Origin: Streptosporangium sp. NBC_01756
Lineage (GTDB): Bacteria; Actinomycetota; Actinomycetes; Streptosporangiales; Streptosporangiaceae
Direction of reading: 5' to 3'
Assembly (NCBI RefSeq): GCF_035917975.1
Contig: NZ_CP109130.1
Span: forward strand, 6,820,001 to 6,884,000
DNA length: 64,000 bases
Below, piece after piece: positions 49,387 through 58,594 of this stretch. A model generated the notes under the pieces. The model did no database searches. It saw only the letters and a program-made list of their open reading frames with translations, and was not told the origin of the DNA. The translations under genes were made by a program, and so were the position numbers. The first letter of the stretch is position 1, and each line of letters opens with the position of its first letter.

Positions 49387-50163
49387 CTATGGCTTCCGGG
49401 CATCCCAGCGGAACCAGCGTGCCGTCGCGACGATCCCGATCGCCGCCCAGACGGCCAGCTGCAGCGCCGGTACGGCCGCCGCCCGCAGGTCACCGGCGAA
49501 GGTGCCGTCCGCCGCGTAGGCGGCTCCGGCGATCTCGACGACGGCACCGGTGGGCAGCAGGCCGAGCACCGTGCCGACCCAGCCGGGGAGCAGCTGCAGG
49601 ACCGGGCCGAAGCCACCCGCGCCGATACCGGCCAGGAAGAAGAACGGCATGACCACGACGCCGGCGACCTCCGCGCGGGGGACGAGTCTGGTGAACGCCG
49701 CTCCCAGCAGGCACAGGACGGCGGCGCCCGCCACCACGGCCACCAGGAACAGTGCCGGGTCGCGGGGGACCGGCAGGCCCGTCAGCGCGTACAGCGCCAC
49801 CGAGGTCACGATGGTCAGCAGCGTGCTCTGCAGGACGAGGTTGCCGATCTCCCCGCCGAGGATGGCGCGGTCGCTCAGACCGGTCGTCCGCAGCCGTTTG
49901 AGGACGAGCTGGTCGCGGCGGGCGGTGAGCGTGATCGCGGTCTGGTTGAAGGTCGCGATGGTGAGGACCATCGCCAGCACTCCCAGGTGCTGGGTCAGCA
50001 GGAACTCCGAGTCGCCCGCACCGACCCGGTCCATCATGAACGGCAGCCCGATGCCCAGGCCCAGGAACAGCGCCACAGACGTGCTCAACGCCAGGCGATC
50101 CCGCCAGAACAGCCGGCCGTTGAAGCGGGTCACCACCGCCAGATCGCGTGCCGACATGCTCAC
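49387..50163 (-). CDS. ABC-2 type transporter permease
   Basis: A 258-residue membrane protein with six hydrophobic segments (RLALSTSVALFLGLGIGLPF, LVLQSTLLTIVTSVALYALTG, ALFLVAVVAGAAVLCLLGAAF, and others) of the ABC2_membrane type. It overlaps the ATPase gene by 4 bp (ATGA) and precedes the kinase by 10 bp. Together they form a drug- or lipid-export system controlled by the downstream two-component genes. Confidence 0.9.
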   Translation of the reverse strand: MSMSARDLAVVTRFNGRLFWRDRLALSTSVALFLGLGIGLPFMMDRVGAGDSEFLLTQHLGVLAMVLTIATFNQTAITLTARRDQLVLKRLRTTGLSDRAILGGEIGNLVLQSTLLTIVTSVALYALTGLPVPRDPALFLVAVVAGAAVLCLLGAAFTRLVPRAEVAGVVVMPFFFLAGIGAGGFGPVLQLLPGWVGTVLGLLPTGAVVEIAGAAYAADGTFAGDLRAAAVPALQLAVWAAIGIVATARWFRWDARKP

Positions 50164-51077
50164 GCCACCTCCTTCTCATGCTTGCCGTTCTGCTCGCCGG
50201 CGGCGAGGTCCAGGAACAGGTCTTCGAGCGTCGCGGTACGGACCTCCAGCCCGCGCAGGCGCAGGCCGCGCTCGCCGGCCCAGCCCAGCAGGGTCTGCGC
50301 GGCGAGGTCGGGGTCGGCGACGCGGCACACCGCGACCCGGCCCTCCATCGAGGAGACCGGGACCGGCAACTCCTCCGGGGAGACGGAGGCGGGCAGCTCG
50401 AAGGCGACCCGGCCGGTCTGGGCGGCCAGGGTCTCGGCCATGCCGCCGCCGGCGACGATCCGCCCCCGATCCATGATCACCATGCTGGCGGCCAGCCGCT
50501 GGGCCTCCTCCAGGTAGTGCGTGGTGAGCAGGACCGTGGTGCCCTGCCCGGCGAGGTCCCGGATGAGCTCCCAGGTGCTCTGGCGCGCCTCGGGATCCAT
50601 CCCGGTGGTGGGCTCGTCCAGGAACAGCACGTCGGGCCGGCTCAGGACGGCCAGGGCCAGGTCCAGGCGGCGCTTCTCCCCACCGGAGAGCCGGCGCACC
50701 TTCGTGGCCGCCCTGGCCCCCAGCCCGACCGACTCCAGGGCCTCGGCGCGGGGCCGGGGCGCGGCGACGAAGTCCCGCCAGGCGTCCACCGTCTGCGCCA
50801 CGGTCAGGTCGGGGAAGAGCCCCGCCTCCTGGAGCATGATCCCGGTGCGTGCCCGTGTTTCGGCGCGGTCCCGGACCGGATCGAGGCCGAGCACGCGCAC
50901 CGTGCCCTCATCCGGCGCCTGGAAGCCCGCCAGGACCTCCACCGTCGTGGTCTTCCCGGCGCCGTTCCGCCCGAGCAGAGCGAATATCTCTCCTGGGGGA
51001 ACGCTGAACGAGACGCCCCTGACGGCCGCGAAGTCTCCGTAGCTCTTTGTGAGCCCTTCCACCTGAATCGCTGTCAT
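50160..51077 (-). CDS. ABC transporter ATP-binding protein
   Basis: A 305-residue ATPase of the DrrA/CcmA-like export group: Walker A GRNGAGKTT, signature LSGGEKRRLDLALA, Walker B DVLFLDEPTTGMD, switch histidine in LLTTHYLEEAQ. A C-terminal about 80-residue extension (DUF4162-like) follows. The ATG at 51077 with GGAGG is preferred to 51098. First gene of a four-gene operon ATPase-permease-kinase-regulator. Confidence 0.93.
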   Translation of the reverse strand: MTAIQVEGLTKSYGDFAAVRGVSFSVPPGEIFALLGRNGAGKTTTVEVLAGFQAPDEGTVRVLGLDPVRDRAETRARTGIMLQEAGLFPDLTVAQTVDAWRDFVAAPRPRAEALESVGLGARAATKVRRLSGGEKRRLDLALAVLSRPDVLFLDEPTTGMDPEARQSTWELIRDLAGQGTTVLLTTHYLEEAQRLAASMVIMDRGRIVAGGGMAETLAAQTGRVAFELPASVSPEELPVPVSSMEGRVAVCRVADPDLAAQTLLGWAGERGLRLRGLEVRTATLEDLFLDLAAGEQNGKHEKEVA

Positions 51078-51415
51078 GCCTCCGATCCTGGAGATCATCG
51101 GCGTCCGGCGACAGTGAGAAATTCACGACCGTGACCGGTCGCCCGCTTTCACGACCTGCCTCGGGCCTTTCGGGGCGGTCGCGCGGCGCGGCTTTCCGGG
51201 ACGGTCGTGCGGTGCGGGCTCCCGGGACGGTGATGCGGTGCGGCCTTCCGGGGAGGTCGTGCGGCGCAGGCCTTCCGGACTGTCGCTCAGCGCAGACCCC
51301 GGGACCGTCGCCGTGGGATCAGTCGTGGACCCCACCTCACCTGGGCTTTTCCATGACCCGGCGATGACCACTCCGCCATCTGCCCGCTCGGAGGCGGTGG
51401 CTAGACTCGGTTCTC
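51078..51415. other. Divergent intergenic region with a 26-bp tandem repeat
   Basis: Between the ABC operon and the PLP enzyme. It holds four units of a 26-bp repeat (51177-51280, GGTCGTGCGGTGCGGGCT-like, imperfect) in place of obvious promoter motifs. No gene supported. Confidence 0.5.
51177..51280. repeat. 26-bp imperfect tandem repeat, four copies
   Basis: Units begin at 51177, 51203, 51229 and 51255, each GGT(C/G)..GCGG(Y)GCGG...TTCCGGG. Period 26 is exact; copies differ at several positions, so the array is not very recent. Confidence 0.7.
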
Positions 51416-52600
51416 ATGTCCAGCGAGCCCAGTGAACTCCGTCCGGAGACCCGCACCGTCCACCTTCCCCAGCCGCAGCTCCACGGCAGTCGCCCCATCG
51501 CGGTGCCGTTGTACCAGACCTCGGGTTTCGTCTTCGACGATCCGGCCGTCTTCGCAGACGGGATGGGCCGTCCCGACGGCGCCTTCGTCTACGGTCGGCT
51601 GTCGAACCCCACCGTGCGTTCGCTGGAGGAGGCCGTCGCCGGACTGGAGGGCGGGGTGGGCGCCGTCGCCACCGGTTCGGGTATGGGGGCCATCAACTCC
51701 GTGCTGCTCGGCCTGCTCAAGCCCGGAGACCACCTGATCGCGCAGAAACCGCTCTACGGCGGCACCGCCGCGATGATCAACGACCTGGCCGGGCGGTTCC
51801 AGATCTCGGTCTCCTACGTGCCCGAGGACGACCCGGCGGCGCTGCGCGCGGCCGTACGGCCGGAGACCAGGCTGGTCTACCTGGAGACCATCGCCAATCC
51901 GGTCACCCAGGTCGCCGACCTGCCGGGGATGTGCGCGGTGGCCCGGGAGAAGGGGCTGATCTCGGTGGTGGACAACACCTTCGCCTCGCCGATCCTGTGC
52001 CGCCCACTGGAGCACGGCGCCGACATCGTCGTCCACTCCACCACCAAGTATCTGAGCGGGCACACCGACGTGCTCGGCGGCATCGCCGTCTTCGCCTCCG
52101 AGGAGCTCTACCGGAAGGTGTGGCACTTCGCGGTCGAGCTAGGTGCCACGGCCGACCCGTTCGCCGCCTGGCTCACCCTGCGGGGCATCCAGACCCTGCC
52201 GCTGCGGATGGAGCGCCACTGCTTCAACACCCGCGAGCTGGCGACCCGTCTGGACGGCCACCCGGCGGTGTCGGCCGTGCACTGGCCGGGCCTGCCCTCA
52301 CACCCCTCGCACGAGCTGGCCACCAAGCTGCTGCCGGACTTCGGCGGGGTGTTCTCCTTCGACCTGGTCGGCGGGCGTGCGGCGGGGGAGCGGTTCATGA
52401 GCGCGGTACGGCTGGCGCTGCTGGCCCCGTCGCTCGGCGGCGTGGAGACGCTGATCCTGCATCCGGCGACCACCTCCCACCGCTCGCTGACGGCCGAGGA
52501 GCTCGCCCGGCACGGGATCGGGGAGGGCACGGTCCGGGTCGCGGTCGGCATCGAACACATCGAGGATCTGTGGGCGGATTTCGCCCAGGCGCTTTCCTGA
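51416..52600 (+). CDS. Cys/Met metabolism PLP enzyme (cystathionine gamma-synthase/lyase family)
   Basis: A 394-residue fold-type I PLP enzyme of the trans-sulfuration family. The PLP lysine is Lys211 in VVHSTTKYLSGH. TGSGMGAINSVL binds the phosphate, VVDNTFASP holds the ring aspartate, and VYGRLSNPTVRSLE carries the active-site Tyr/Arg. Members act as gamma-synthase, gamma-lyase, homocysteine synthase or methionine gamma-lyase; sequence by eye does not settle which. Confidence 0.9.
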   Translation: MSSEPSELRPETRTVHLPQPQLHGSRPIAVPLYQTSGFVFDDPAVFADGMGRPDGAFVYGRLSNPTVRSLEEAVAGLEGGVGAVATGSGMGAINSVLLGLLKPGDHLIAQKPLYGGTAAMINDLAGRFQISVSYVPEDDPAALRAAVRPETRLVYLETIANPVTQVADLPGMCAVAREKGLISVVDNTFASPILCRPLEHGADIVVHSTTKYLSGHTDVLGGIAVFASEELYRKVWHFAVELGATADPFAAWLTLRGIQTLPLRMERHCFNTRELATRLDGHPAVSAVHWPGLPSHPSHELATKLLPDFGGVFSFDLVGGRAAGERFMSAVRLALLAPSLGGVETLILHPATTSHRSLTAEELARHGIGEGTVRVAVGIEHIEDLWADFAQALS

Positions 52601-52658
52601 TTTTTCGCGGAATGCGACTGTGTAGTCCGGAAAGTCGTTCTTTTCGGAAGGTGGAGCA

Positions 52659-53656
52659 ATGCCGCTGAAGAGCTACGGGGTTCTCGCCGGACGGGCCGTC
52701 GCGAGGGCGGGGCCGACACTCCGCACTACCAGATCCACCTCACCGACCAGGCGGGCACCTCCTTCCGCGTCGCGGTCAACGTCAAGTCCCAGGAGACCCC
52801 GTCCGATCTGCTCCAGCTCGTCGTCGACGACTTCCGGCACCCGGTGACCCAGGGCCTGCCCCGGACCGCCGCCGGCTGGACGGTGCTGCCGTCCCGTTCC
52901 GGCGGCGCCGCCCTCGACTACATCCGGGGCAACCTGTTCGATCCCGCGGCCGTGCGGCCCCTCCCGCCCGACCTGCCGGGCGTGGACAACGACCTGGCCG
53001 ATCGGCTCGACCACTACGTCCAGCGGGCGATCGCCGATCCGGACGCGATCGTCTACGCCTTCGGTGAGCGCTGGGGCCCCGAACCGGCGACCCCCGACAA
53101 GGTCTTCGGGTTCCGGCCGGGCAACGGCGTGCACGACATCCACATGAACCAGGGGAACTCCGGGCGTTTCCGCGGCGACGACGGCGTGTGGCAGGACGGC
53201 GGCCTGCTGCTGTACTTCCCCGCCGAACCGCGCTGGGTCGCGATCTTCCTGGCCTTCCAGTCCCAGAGCTGGCACACCGACGACGCCACCGGGCACACCC
53301 TGGACGGCGCCCCCGTACGGCCGGGCGCCGGAGAGGAGCCCGTCCGCGTCCTCGCGGCACTGGTCAACCCCGCCGGTCCCGCACCCGAGCCGGAGAGCGT
53401 CCTGGTGATCAACGCCTCGCCGGATCCGGTCGACCTCACCGGCTGGCGGCTGGCCGACCAGCAGAAGAACACCTTCCCGCTGCCGCCCGGCCCGCTGGCC
53501 CCCGGCACCACGCTCACCATCGCCGTCGCGGCCCCGTTCGCGCTCGGCAACGGGGGAGGAGTGATCACCGTGCTCGATGCCGCCGGACTCAAGGTCCACG
53601 GAGTCTCCTACACTACGGCGCAGGGCCGCCGGGAAGGCTGGACGGTCACCTTCTGA
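52659..53656 (+). pseudogene. DUF2278 family gene with a 5' frameshift
   Basis: The start frame reads MPLKSYGVLAGRAVAR and then goes out of phase. The neighbouring frame takes over at about 52707 with REGGADTPHYQIHLTDQAG and runs to 53656 through PVTQGLPRTAAGWTVLP, LDYIRGNLFD, GVHDIHMNQGN and a C-terminal lamin-tail-like domain (DLTGWRLADQQKNTFPLP). Joined, they equal a normal DUF2278 protein of about 330 residues. The only later start (GTG 52844) would drop the conserved first 60 residues. Single-base insertion or two-base loss near 52705. Confidence 0.75.
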
Positions 53657-53670
53657 GGGGGGATCCGTAC

Positions 53671-54582
53671 ATGAGCGTGTCTGTCGAGGACGTGCGCGAG
53701 GCCGCTGAACGGATCGCCGGGTACGCCCGCCGTACTCCGGTGCTGGAGGTGTCGTCCGGGCTGGTGCTGAAGCTGGAGGGGATGCAGCACACCGGATCGT
53801 TCAAGGTCCGGGGTGGCTTCAACCGTGTGCTGGCCGCGGGGCCGCTCCCCGAGGCGGGGGTGATCGCGGCGAGCGGCGGCAACCACGGCCTGGCGGTGGC
53901 GTACGTGGCGCGGGCCCTCGGCGTCAGGGCCGAGATCTTCGTGCCGGAGGTGTCCAGCCCGGTCAAGGTCGCCGGGCTGCGGGCACTGGGCGCGCGGGTG
54001 ACCCAGACCGGTGCCATCTACGCCGAGGCGTACGAGGCGTCGGCCAAGCGGGCGGCCGAGAGCGGCGCCCTGGAGATCCACGCCTACGACCAGGCCGAGG
54101 TGATCGCCGGGCAGGGCACCGTCGGGCTGGAGGTGCTGGAGCAGACCGGGGGAGTGGACACGATCCTGGTGGCGGTCGGCGGCGGTGGACTGGTCGCCGG
54201 GATCGCCGCCGCCGTCGACGGCCGGGCACACGTGGTCGCGGTCGAGCCCGAGCTCATCCCGACCCTGAATCGGGCGCTGGAGGCCGGAGGCCCGGTGCCG
54301 GTGGGGGTCAGCGGTGTGGGGGCGGACGCCCTGGGCGCCAGCCGGATCGGCGCGATCGCCTACGACGTCACCGCCGCCGCGGGAGTCCAGAGCGTCCTGG
54401 TCTCCGACGAGGCCATCGTCGAGGCCCGGCGGGAGATGTGGCGGTTCTACCGGATCGCCGCCGAGCACGCGGGAGCCACGGCCTTCGCCGCCCTGCGTTC
54501 GGGCGCCTACACCCCGGCGCCCGGAGAGCGGGTGGCCGTGGTCGTCTGCGGCGCCAACACCGACCCGGCGACACTGGTCTGA
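53671..54582 (+). CDS. Threonine/serine dehydratase-like PLP enzyme
   Basis: A 303-residue fold-type II PLP enzyme. The PLP lysine is Lys45 in TGSFKVRGGFN, followed by AASGGNHGLAVAYVA, and the phosphate loop is VAVGGGGLVAGIAAA. It ends VVVCGANTDP. It most resembles catabolic threonine ammonia-lyase or serine/threonine racemase-type enzymes without a regulatory domain. GAGGGG precedes the ATG, 14 bp after the DUF2278 stop, so they probably share a transcript. Confidence 0.88.
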   Translation: MSVSVEDVREAAERIAGYARRTPVLEVSSGLVLKLEGMQHTGSFKVRGGFNRVLAAGPLPEAGVIAASGGNHGLAVAYVARALGVRAEIFVPEVSSPVKVAGLRALGARVTQTGAIYAEAYEASAKRAAESGALEIHAYDQAEVIAGQGTVGLEVLEQTGGVDTILVAVGGGGLVAGIAAAVDGRAHVVAVEPELIPTLNRALEAGGPVPVGVSGVGADALGASRIGAIAYDVTAAAGVQSVLVSDEAIVEARREMWRFYRIAAEHAGATAFAALRSGAYTPAPGERVAVVVCGANTDPATLV

Positions 54583-54704
54583 GCGGCTTCCCTTCCACGC
54601 CGGCCCGAGGTCCCTGCGCGCACCGCCCCCGCGCGGCCTGGACTTCCAGGAGCGCGAGGGCGGCGGCCGGTGACGCGTCGGCGGCGGCCGTACTCGGGGG
54701 TGGG

Positions 54705-55550
54705 TCAGCGGTAGCTGTGCTCGGGAGCCGGGAAGGCTCCGGCCGTCACCTCGTCGGCGAAAGCACGGACGGCGCGGTCCATCTCCCCGGCCAGGTCGGA
54801 GTACTTCTTGACGAACTTGGCGGGCTGGGCGGTCAGGCCCATCAGGTCCTGCCAGACCAGGACCTGCGCGTCGGTGGCCGGGCCCGCGCCGATGCCGACG
54901 GTGGGGATCGACAGGGACGTGGTGACCCGTTCCGCGAGGTCGGCGGGGACGCACTCCAGGACCACGGAGAAGGCCCCGGCGTACTCCAGGTCCTTGGCGT
55001 CCGACATCAGCTCGTCCCCGGACTGGCCGCGGCCCTGCACCCGGTAGCCGCCGAAGGCGTTGACCGACTGGGGGGTCAGGCCGAGGTGGGCCATGACGGG
55101 GATGCCGGCCGAGACCAGCGCCTCGACCTGGGGGAGCACGCGCCGGCCGCCCTCCAGCTTGACCGCGTGGGCGCCGGCCTCCTTCATGAAGCGGGCGGCC
55201 GTCTCCAGCGCCTGCTGCGGTGAGGACTGGTAGGAGCCGAACGGCAGGTCGGCGACCACCAGCGCGCGGGACGAGCCGCGCACCACGGCGGCCGTCAGCG
55301 GCATGAGGTCGTCCACCGAGACCGGTAGCGTCGAGTCGTAGCCGTACACGACCATGGCGGCCGAGTCGCCGACGAGCAGCACCGGGATGCCGGCCTCGTC
55401 GAAGACCCTGGCGGTCATCGCGTCATACGCGGTGACCATCGGCCACTTCTCCCCCCGCTCCTTGGCGGCGGCGATGTCGCGGACGGTGATCCTTCGTCCT
55501 GCCTGGCCGCCGTAGAGAGCGGTCGACCGGCTGGTGACAGAAGAGGACAT
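54705..55550 (-). CDS. panB: 3-methyl-2-oxobutanoate hydroxymethyltransferase
   Basis: A 281-residue TIM-barrel enzyme making ketopantoate from 2-oxoisovalerate and methylene-tetrahydrofolate, first step of pantothenate synthesis. Signature segments: KWPMVTAYDAMTARVFDEAG, VGDSAAMVVYGYDSTLPVS (metal Asp), VKLEGG, MAHLGLTPQSVNAFGGYRVQ, and VGIGAGPATDAQVLVWQDLMG. The start at 55550 gives the usual length with a short N-terminal extension; the frame is open far upstream but not coding there. Confidence 0.96.
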   Translation of the reverse strand: MSSSVTSRSTALYGGQAGRRITVRDIAAAKERGEKWPMVTAYDAMTARVFDEAGIPVLLVGDSAAMVVYGYDSTLPVSVDDLMPLTAAVVRGSSRALVVADLPFGSYQSSPQQALETAARFMKEAGAHAVKLEGGRRVLPQVEALVSAGIPVMAHLGLTPQSVNAFGGYRVQGRGQSGDELMSDAKDLEYAGAFSVVLECVPADLAERVTTSLSIPTVGIGAGPATDAQVLVWQDLMGLTAQPAKFVKKYSDLAGEMDRAVRAFADEVTAGAFPAPEHSYR

Positions 55551-55712
55551 GAGAACCCTCCAGAAGAGTCTCGAGGCGCCCCAGTGGCGTCCCCGGACGT
55601 TTCCGATGATTGCACGCGTGCGACGTGTTAAACACCCCCGGCCCCGCAGGTAATCCAGTGGCGGAACTGTCGGTGCCATACGCCACAATGCATGCGGAGG
55701 TAAGCAATCACA

Positions 55713-56918
55713 ATGGCTATAGAACCTTACCGTCGCCTGCTCACCCTTCCGGGCGTGCGGACGTTGATGCTGGTGGGACTGCTCGCCCGGATCCCGTCCA
55801 CGGCGACGGGCATCACGCTGACGCTGCACATCCGCAGCCTCGGTCTGAGCTGGCTGGCGGCAGGGGCGGTCGGTACGGCCACCACGGTGGGGATGGCGGT
55901 CGGATCGCCGCTGGCCGGGCGGTTCGTCGACCGGCACGGCCTCCGTCCGGTGCTGCTGGTGACCGGCGTCGCGCAGCTCGCCTTCTGGTCTTCGGCCTGG
56001 GCGCTGCCGTACCCCGTGCTGCTGGTCGCCGCGGTGGTCGCCGGGCTGCTGGCCCTGCCGGTGTTCAGCGTGATCAGGCAGTGCCTGGCCGCGCTGGTCC
56101 CGGTGGAGCAGCGCAGGATCGGGTTCTCCCTCGACTCGATAATGGTCGAGCTGTCCTACATGGCCGGCCCGGCCCTCGGCGTCCTCGGGAGCACCATGCT
56201 CGGCAGCACGTGGACGATGTGCGTCGTCGCGGCCGGTCTCACCTGTTCCGGCGTGGCTCTGATCCTGCTGAACCCGCCGACCCGCTCGGCCGAGGAGCTG
56301 GAGGCTCCGGCGGAGAAGGTCCTGAGGCGGCAGTGGCTCACCCCCGGCCTCCTCACGCTGCTCGGCACCGCCGCCGCGGCCACCTTCGTGCTGACCGCGA
56401 CCGAGCTCGCGCTGGTGGCGGTGATGGATCACTCCGGGGAGACCGAGTGGACCGGACTGGCCATCGGACTCTGGTGCGTCTGCTCGCTGGTCGGCGGTTT
56501 CGTGTACGGCGGCCTGTCGAAGGGCTTCTCGCCGCTGGTCCTGATCGGTGGGATGGGCCTGCTCACCATCCCGGTGGGACTGGTGGGCGGTGACTGGCGA
56601 TGGGTGATCGTGGCGCTCGTCCCGTCGGGGGTGCTGTGCGCCCCCGGGCTGTCGTCCACGGTCGAGGCCCTCAGTCGCTGGGTCCCGGCGGGGGCTCGGG
56701 GCGAGGCGATGGGCCTGCACGGTACGGCGCTGCTCATCGGCGGCGCGGTCTCCTCGCCGGTCGCCGGAGCGGTCATCGACGGTGCCGGTCCCGGCTGGGC
56801 CTTCGCTGTCGCGGGGCTGGTCAGCGTGACGATGGTGCTGATCGCCCTGCCGTTCTGGCGCCGGATCCCGTCGCCGATGGAGCAACCGATGGAGCAGCCG
56901 ATGGCGGCCGCGGCCTGA
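55713..56918 (+). CDS. Major facilitator superfamily transporter
   Basis: A 401-residue 12-helix MFS protein. Between helices 2 and 3 is the loop GSPLAGRFVDRHGLRPVLL (motif A-like). The two halves are joined by EELEAPAEKVLRRQWLTPG. The C-terminal tail has a short repeat (MEQPMEQPM). GGAGGTAAG precedes the ATG. Substrate unknown; drug or sugar efflux is typical for this group. Divergent from panB. Confidence 0.88.
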   Translation: MAIEPYRRLLTLPGVRTLMLVGLLARIPSTATGITLTLHIRSLGLSWLAAGAVGTATTVGMAVGSPLAGRFVDRHGLRPVLLVTGVAQLAFWSSAWALPYPVLLVAAVVAGLLALPVFSVIRQCLAALVPVEQRRIGFSLDSIMVELSYMAGPALGVLGSTMLGSTWTMCVVAAGLTCSGVALILLNPPTRSAEELEAPAEKVLRRQWLTPGLLTLLGTAAAATFVLTATELALVAVMDHSGETEWTGLAIGLWCVCSLVGGFVYGGLSKGFSPLVLIGGMGLLTIPVGLVGGDWRWVIVALVPSGVLCAPGLSSTVEALSRWVPAGARGEAMGLHGTALLIGGAVSSPVAGAVIDGAGPGWAFAVAGLVSVTMVLIALPFWRRIPSPMEQPMEQPMAAAA

Positions 56919-56942
56919 GGTCCCATGTGAACGGCGTGTAAA

Positions 56943-56998
56943 TACGAAACGACACTGTTGCGTATCGAAAATCGAAGCGCTACGGTTGCGTTGCGAAA
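56943..56998. promoter_or_regulatory. Operator-like repeats upstream of the DHA2 pump
   Basis: TACGAAAC-N6-GTTGCGTA (56943-56964) is a dyad with 7 of 8 matching arm positions. GTTGCG-N3-CGAAAC follows at about 56985-56999, and GTATCGAAAA occurs at about 56962 and again near 57006. These half-sites crowd the presumed promoter of the pump gene and fit binding by the TetR regulator encoded just downstream. Confidence 0.5.
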
Positions 56999-57024
56999 CT
57001 TTGCCGTATCGAAAACGGGGACTC

Positions 57025-58587
57025 ATGGAACAGCAGCTCGGACATCCGAGACGGTGGCAGATCCTGGGAGTGCTGGTCTTCAGCCTCCTCGCCGTCGTGC
57101 TCGACAACACCATCCTCAACGTCGCACTGAAAACGATCGCCGACCCGGGCGAGGGCCTGGGCGCCACCCAGAGCCAGCTGGAATGGGCGATCAACTCCTA
57201 CACGCTCGTCTTCGCCGGTCTGCTGTTCACCTTCGGGGTCATCGGTGACCGGACCGGCCGCAAGCGCATGCTGCTCGTCGGGATGGTGCTCTTCGGGCTC
57301 GCCTCGCTGGCCAGCGCCTACGCCCAGGACCCGGGGCAGCTCATCGTGGCCCGCGCGTTCATGGGGATCGGCGGCGCCGCGATCATGCCGGCCACGCTGG
57401 CGATCATCTCCAACGTCTTCCCGCCCCAGGAGCGCGGCAAGGCGATCGGCGTCTGGGCCGGCGGCGTCGGCCTCGCCGTGGCGATCGGCCCGATCACCGG
57501 CGGCCTGCTCATCGAGCACTTCTGGTGGGGCTCGGTCTTCCTGATCAACCTGCCGATCGTGCTGATCGGCCTGGTGCTCATCGGCATGGTCGTGCCCGAG
57601 TCGCGTGACCCCAAGCCGTCCAAGCTCGACCCGGTCGGCGTGCTGCTGTCCATCGTGGGCCTGGTGGCCATCACCTACGGCATCATCCGGGGCGGGGAGC
57701 TGGCCACCGTCGCCAGCGCCGAGGTGCTGGTCCCGACCCTTCTGGGCGTGGCCGTACTGGCCGGCTTCGTCTGGTACGAGCGCCGCATCGACCACCCGGC
57801 CTTCGACGTCACCTACTTCCGTGACGCCCGCTTCGCCACCGCGGTCGGCATGATCGGCGTCGTGTTCTTCGCGATGATGGGCGCGATGTTCTTCCTGGTC
57901 TTCTACCTGCAGATCGTGCTGGGCTTCAGCGCGCTGCAGGCCGGCGCGCTGATGATCCCGTTCGCCGCCGCCCAGCTCATCTTCGCCCCGCTCAGCCAGC
58001 AGATCACCAAGCGCTTCGGCGGCAAGCTGGCCAGCACGGTGAGCATGGTCATCGTGGCCGCCGCACTGGGCAGCTACGCACTGATGGACCAGAACACCTC
58101 CGTCCTGGTGATCGAGATCGTCTTCTTCGTCCAGGGTGCGGCGATGGCCAACATCATGCCGCCCGCGACCACCGCCATCATGGAGTCGCTGCCCCGGGAG
58201 AAGGCCGGTGTGGGCTCGGCCATGAGCAACACCGTCCGCCAGCTCGCGGGCGCCCTCGGCGTCGCCCTGCTGGGCTCGCTGCTCTCGGCGACCTACCGCG
58301 ACGAGATCGCCCCTGTGCTGACCGGCCTGACCGACCAGCTCCGGCACGTCGCGGGCGAGTCCCTGACCGGCACGCTCGGCGTGGCGGGCAGTCTCGGCGA
58401 GCGCGGCGCGGCGCTGATCGCACCCGCCAAGCAGGCATTCATCGAAGGCATGCACGTCACCGCCCTGGTGTCGGCGGTGATCGCACTGCTCGGAGCCCTG
58501 GTGGCGCTCAGGTGGATGCCCGGCAAGCAGGTTCTGGCCGCTCCCGCCGAACGCGCGGATCACGACAAGGAACCGGCAGTAGTGTAG
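57025..58587 (+). CDS. DHA2 family drug:H+ antiporter (14-TMS MFS)
   Basis: A 520-residue exporter with 14 predicted helices of the EmrB/QacA group: VVLDNTILNVALKTIA in helix 1 (motif D1), GVIGDRTGRKRMLLVGMVLF (motif A), GPITGGLLIEHFWWGSVFLIN (motif C), NTVRQLAGALGVALLGSLLS near the end. The ATG at 57025 has GGGGAC upstream. It is 7 bp before its TetR gene, forming an autoregulated efflux operon. Confidence 0.93.
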   Translation: MEQQLGHPRRWQILGVLVFSLLAVVLDNTILNVALKTIADPGEGLGATQSQLEWAINSYTLVFAGLLFTFGVIGDRTGRKRMLLVGMVLFGLASLASAYAQDPGQLIVARAFMGIGGAAIMPATLAIISNVFPPQERGKAIGVWAGGVGLAVAIGPITGGLLIEHFWWGSVFLINLPIVLIGLVLIGMVVPESRDPKPSKLDPVGVLLSIVGLVAITYGIIRGGELATVASAEVLVPTLLGVAVLAGFVWYERRIDHPAFDVTYFRDARFATAVGMIGVVFFAMMGAMFFLVFYLQIVLGFSALQAGALMIPFAAAQLIFAPLSQQITKRFGGKLASTVSMVIVAAALGSYALMDQNTSVLVIEIVFFVQGAAMANIMPPATTAIMESLPREKAGVGSAMSNTVRQLAGALGVALLGSLLSATYRDEIAPVLTGLTDQLRHVAGESLTGTLGVAGSLGERGAALIAPAKQAFIEGMHVTALVSAVIALLGALVALRWMPGKQVLAAPAERADHDKEPAVV

Positions 58588-58594
58588 ACACGCT

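Noticed and set aside
55551..57194. Upstream extension of the panB frame and the long antisense frame across the MFS genes
   Set aside because: The extension past 55550 runs opposite real transporter genes and is not similar to PanB; the normal PanB start is at 55550.
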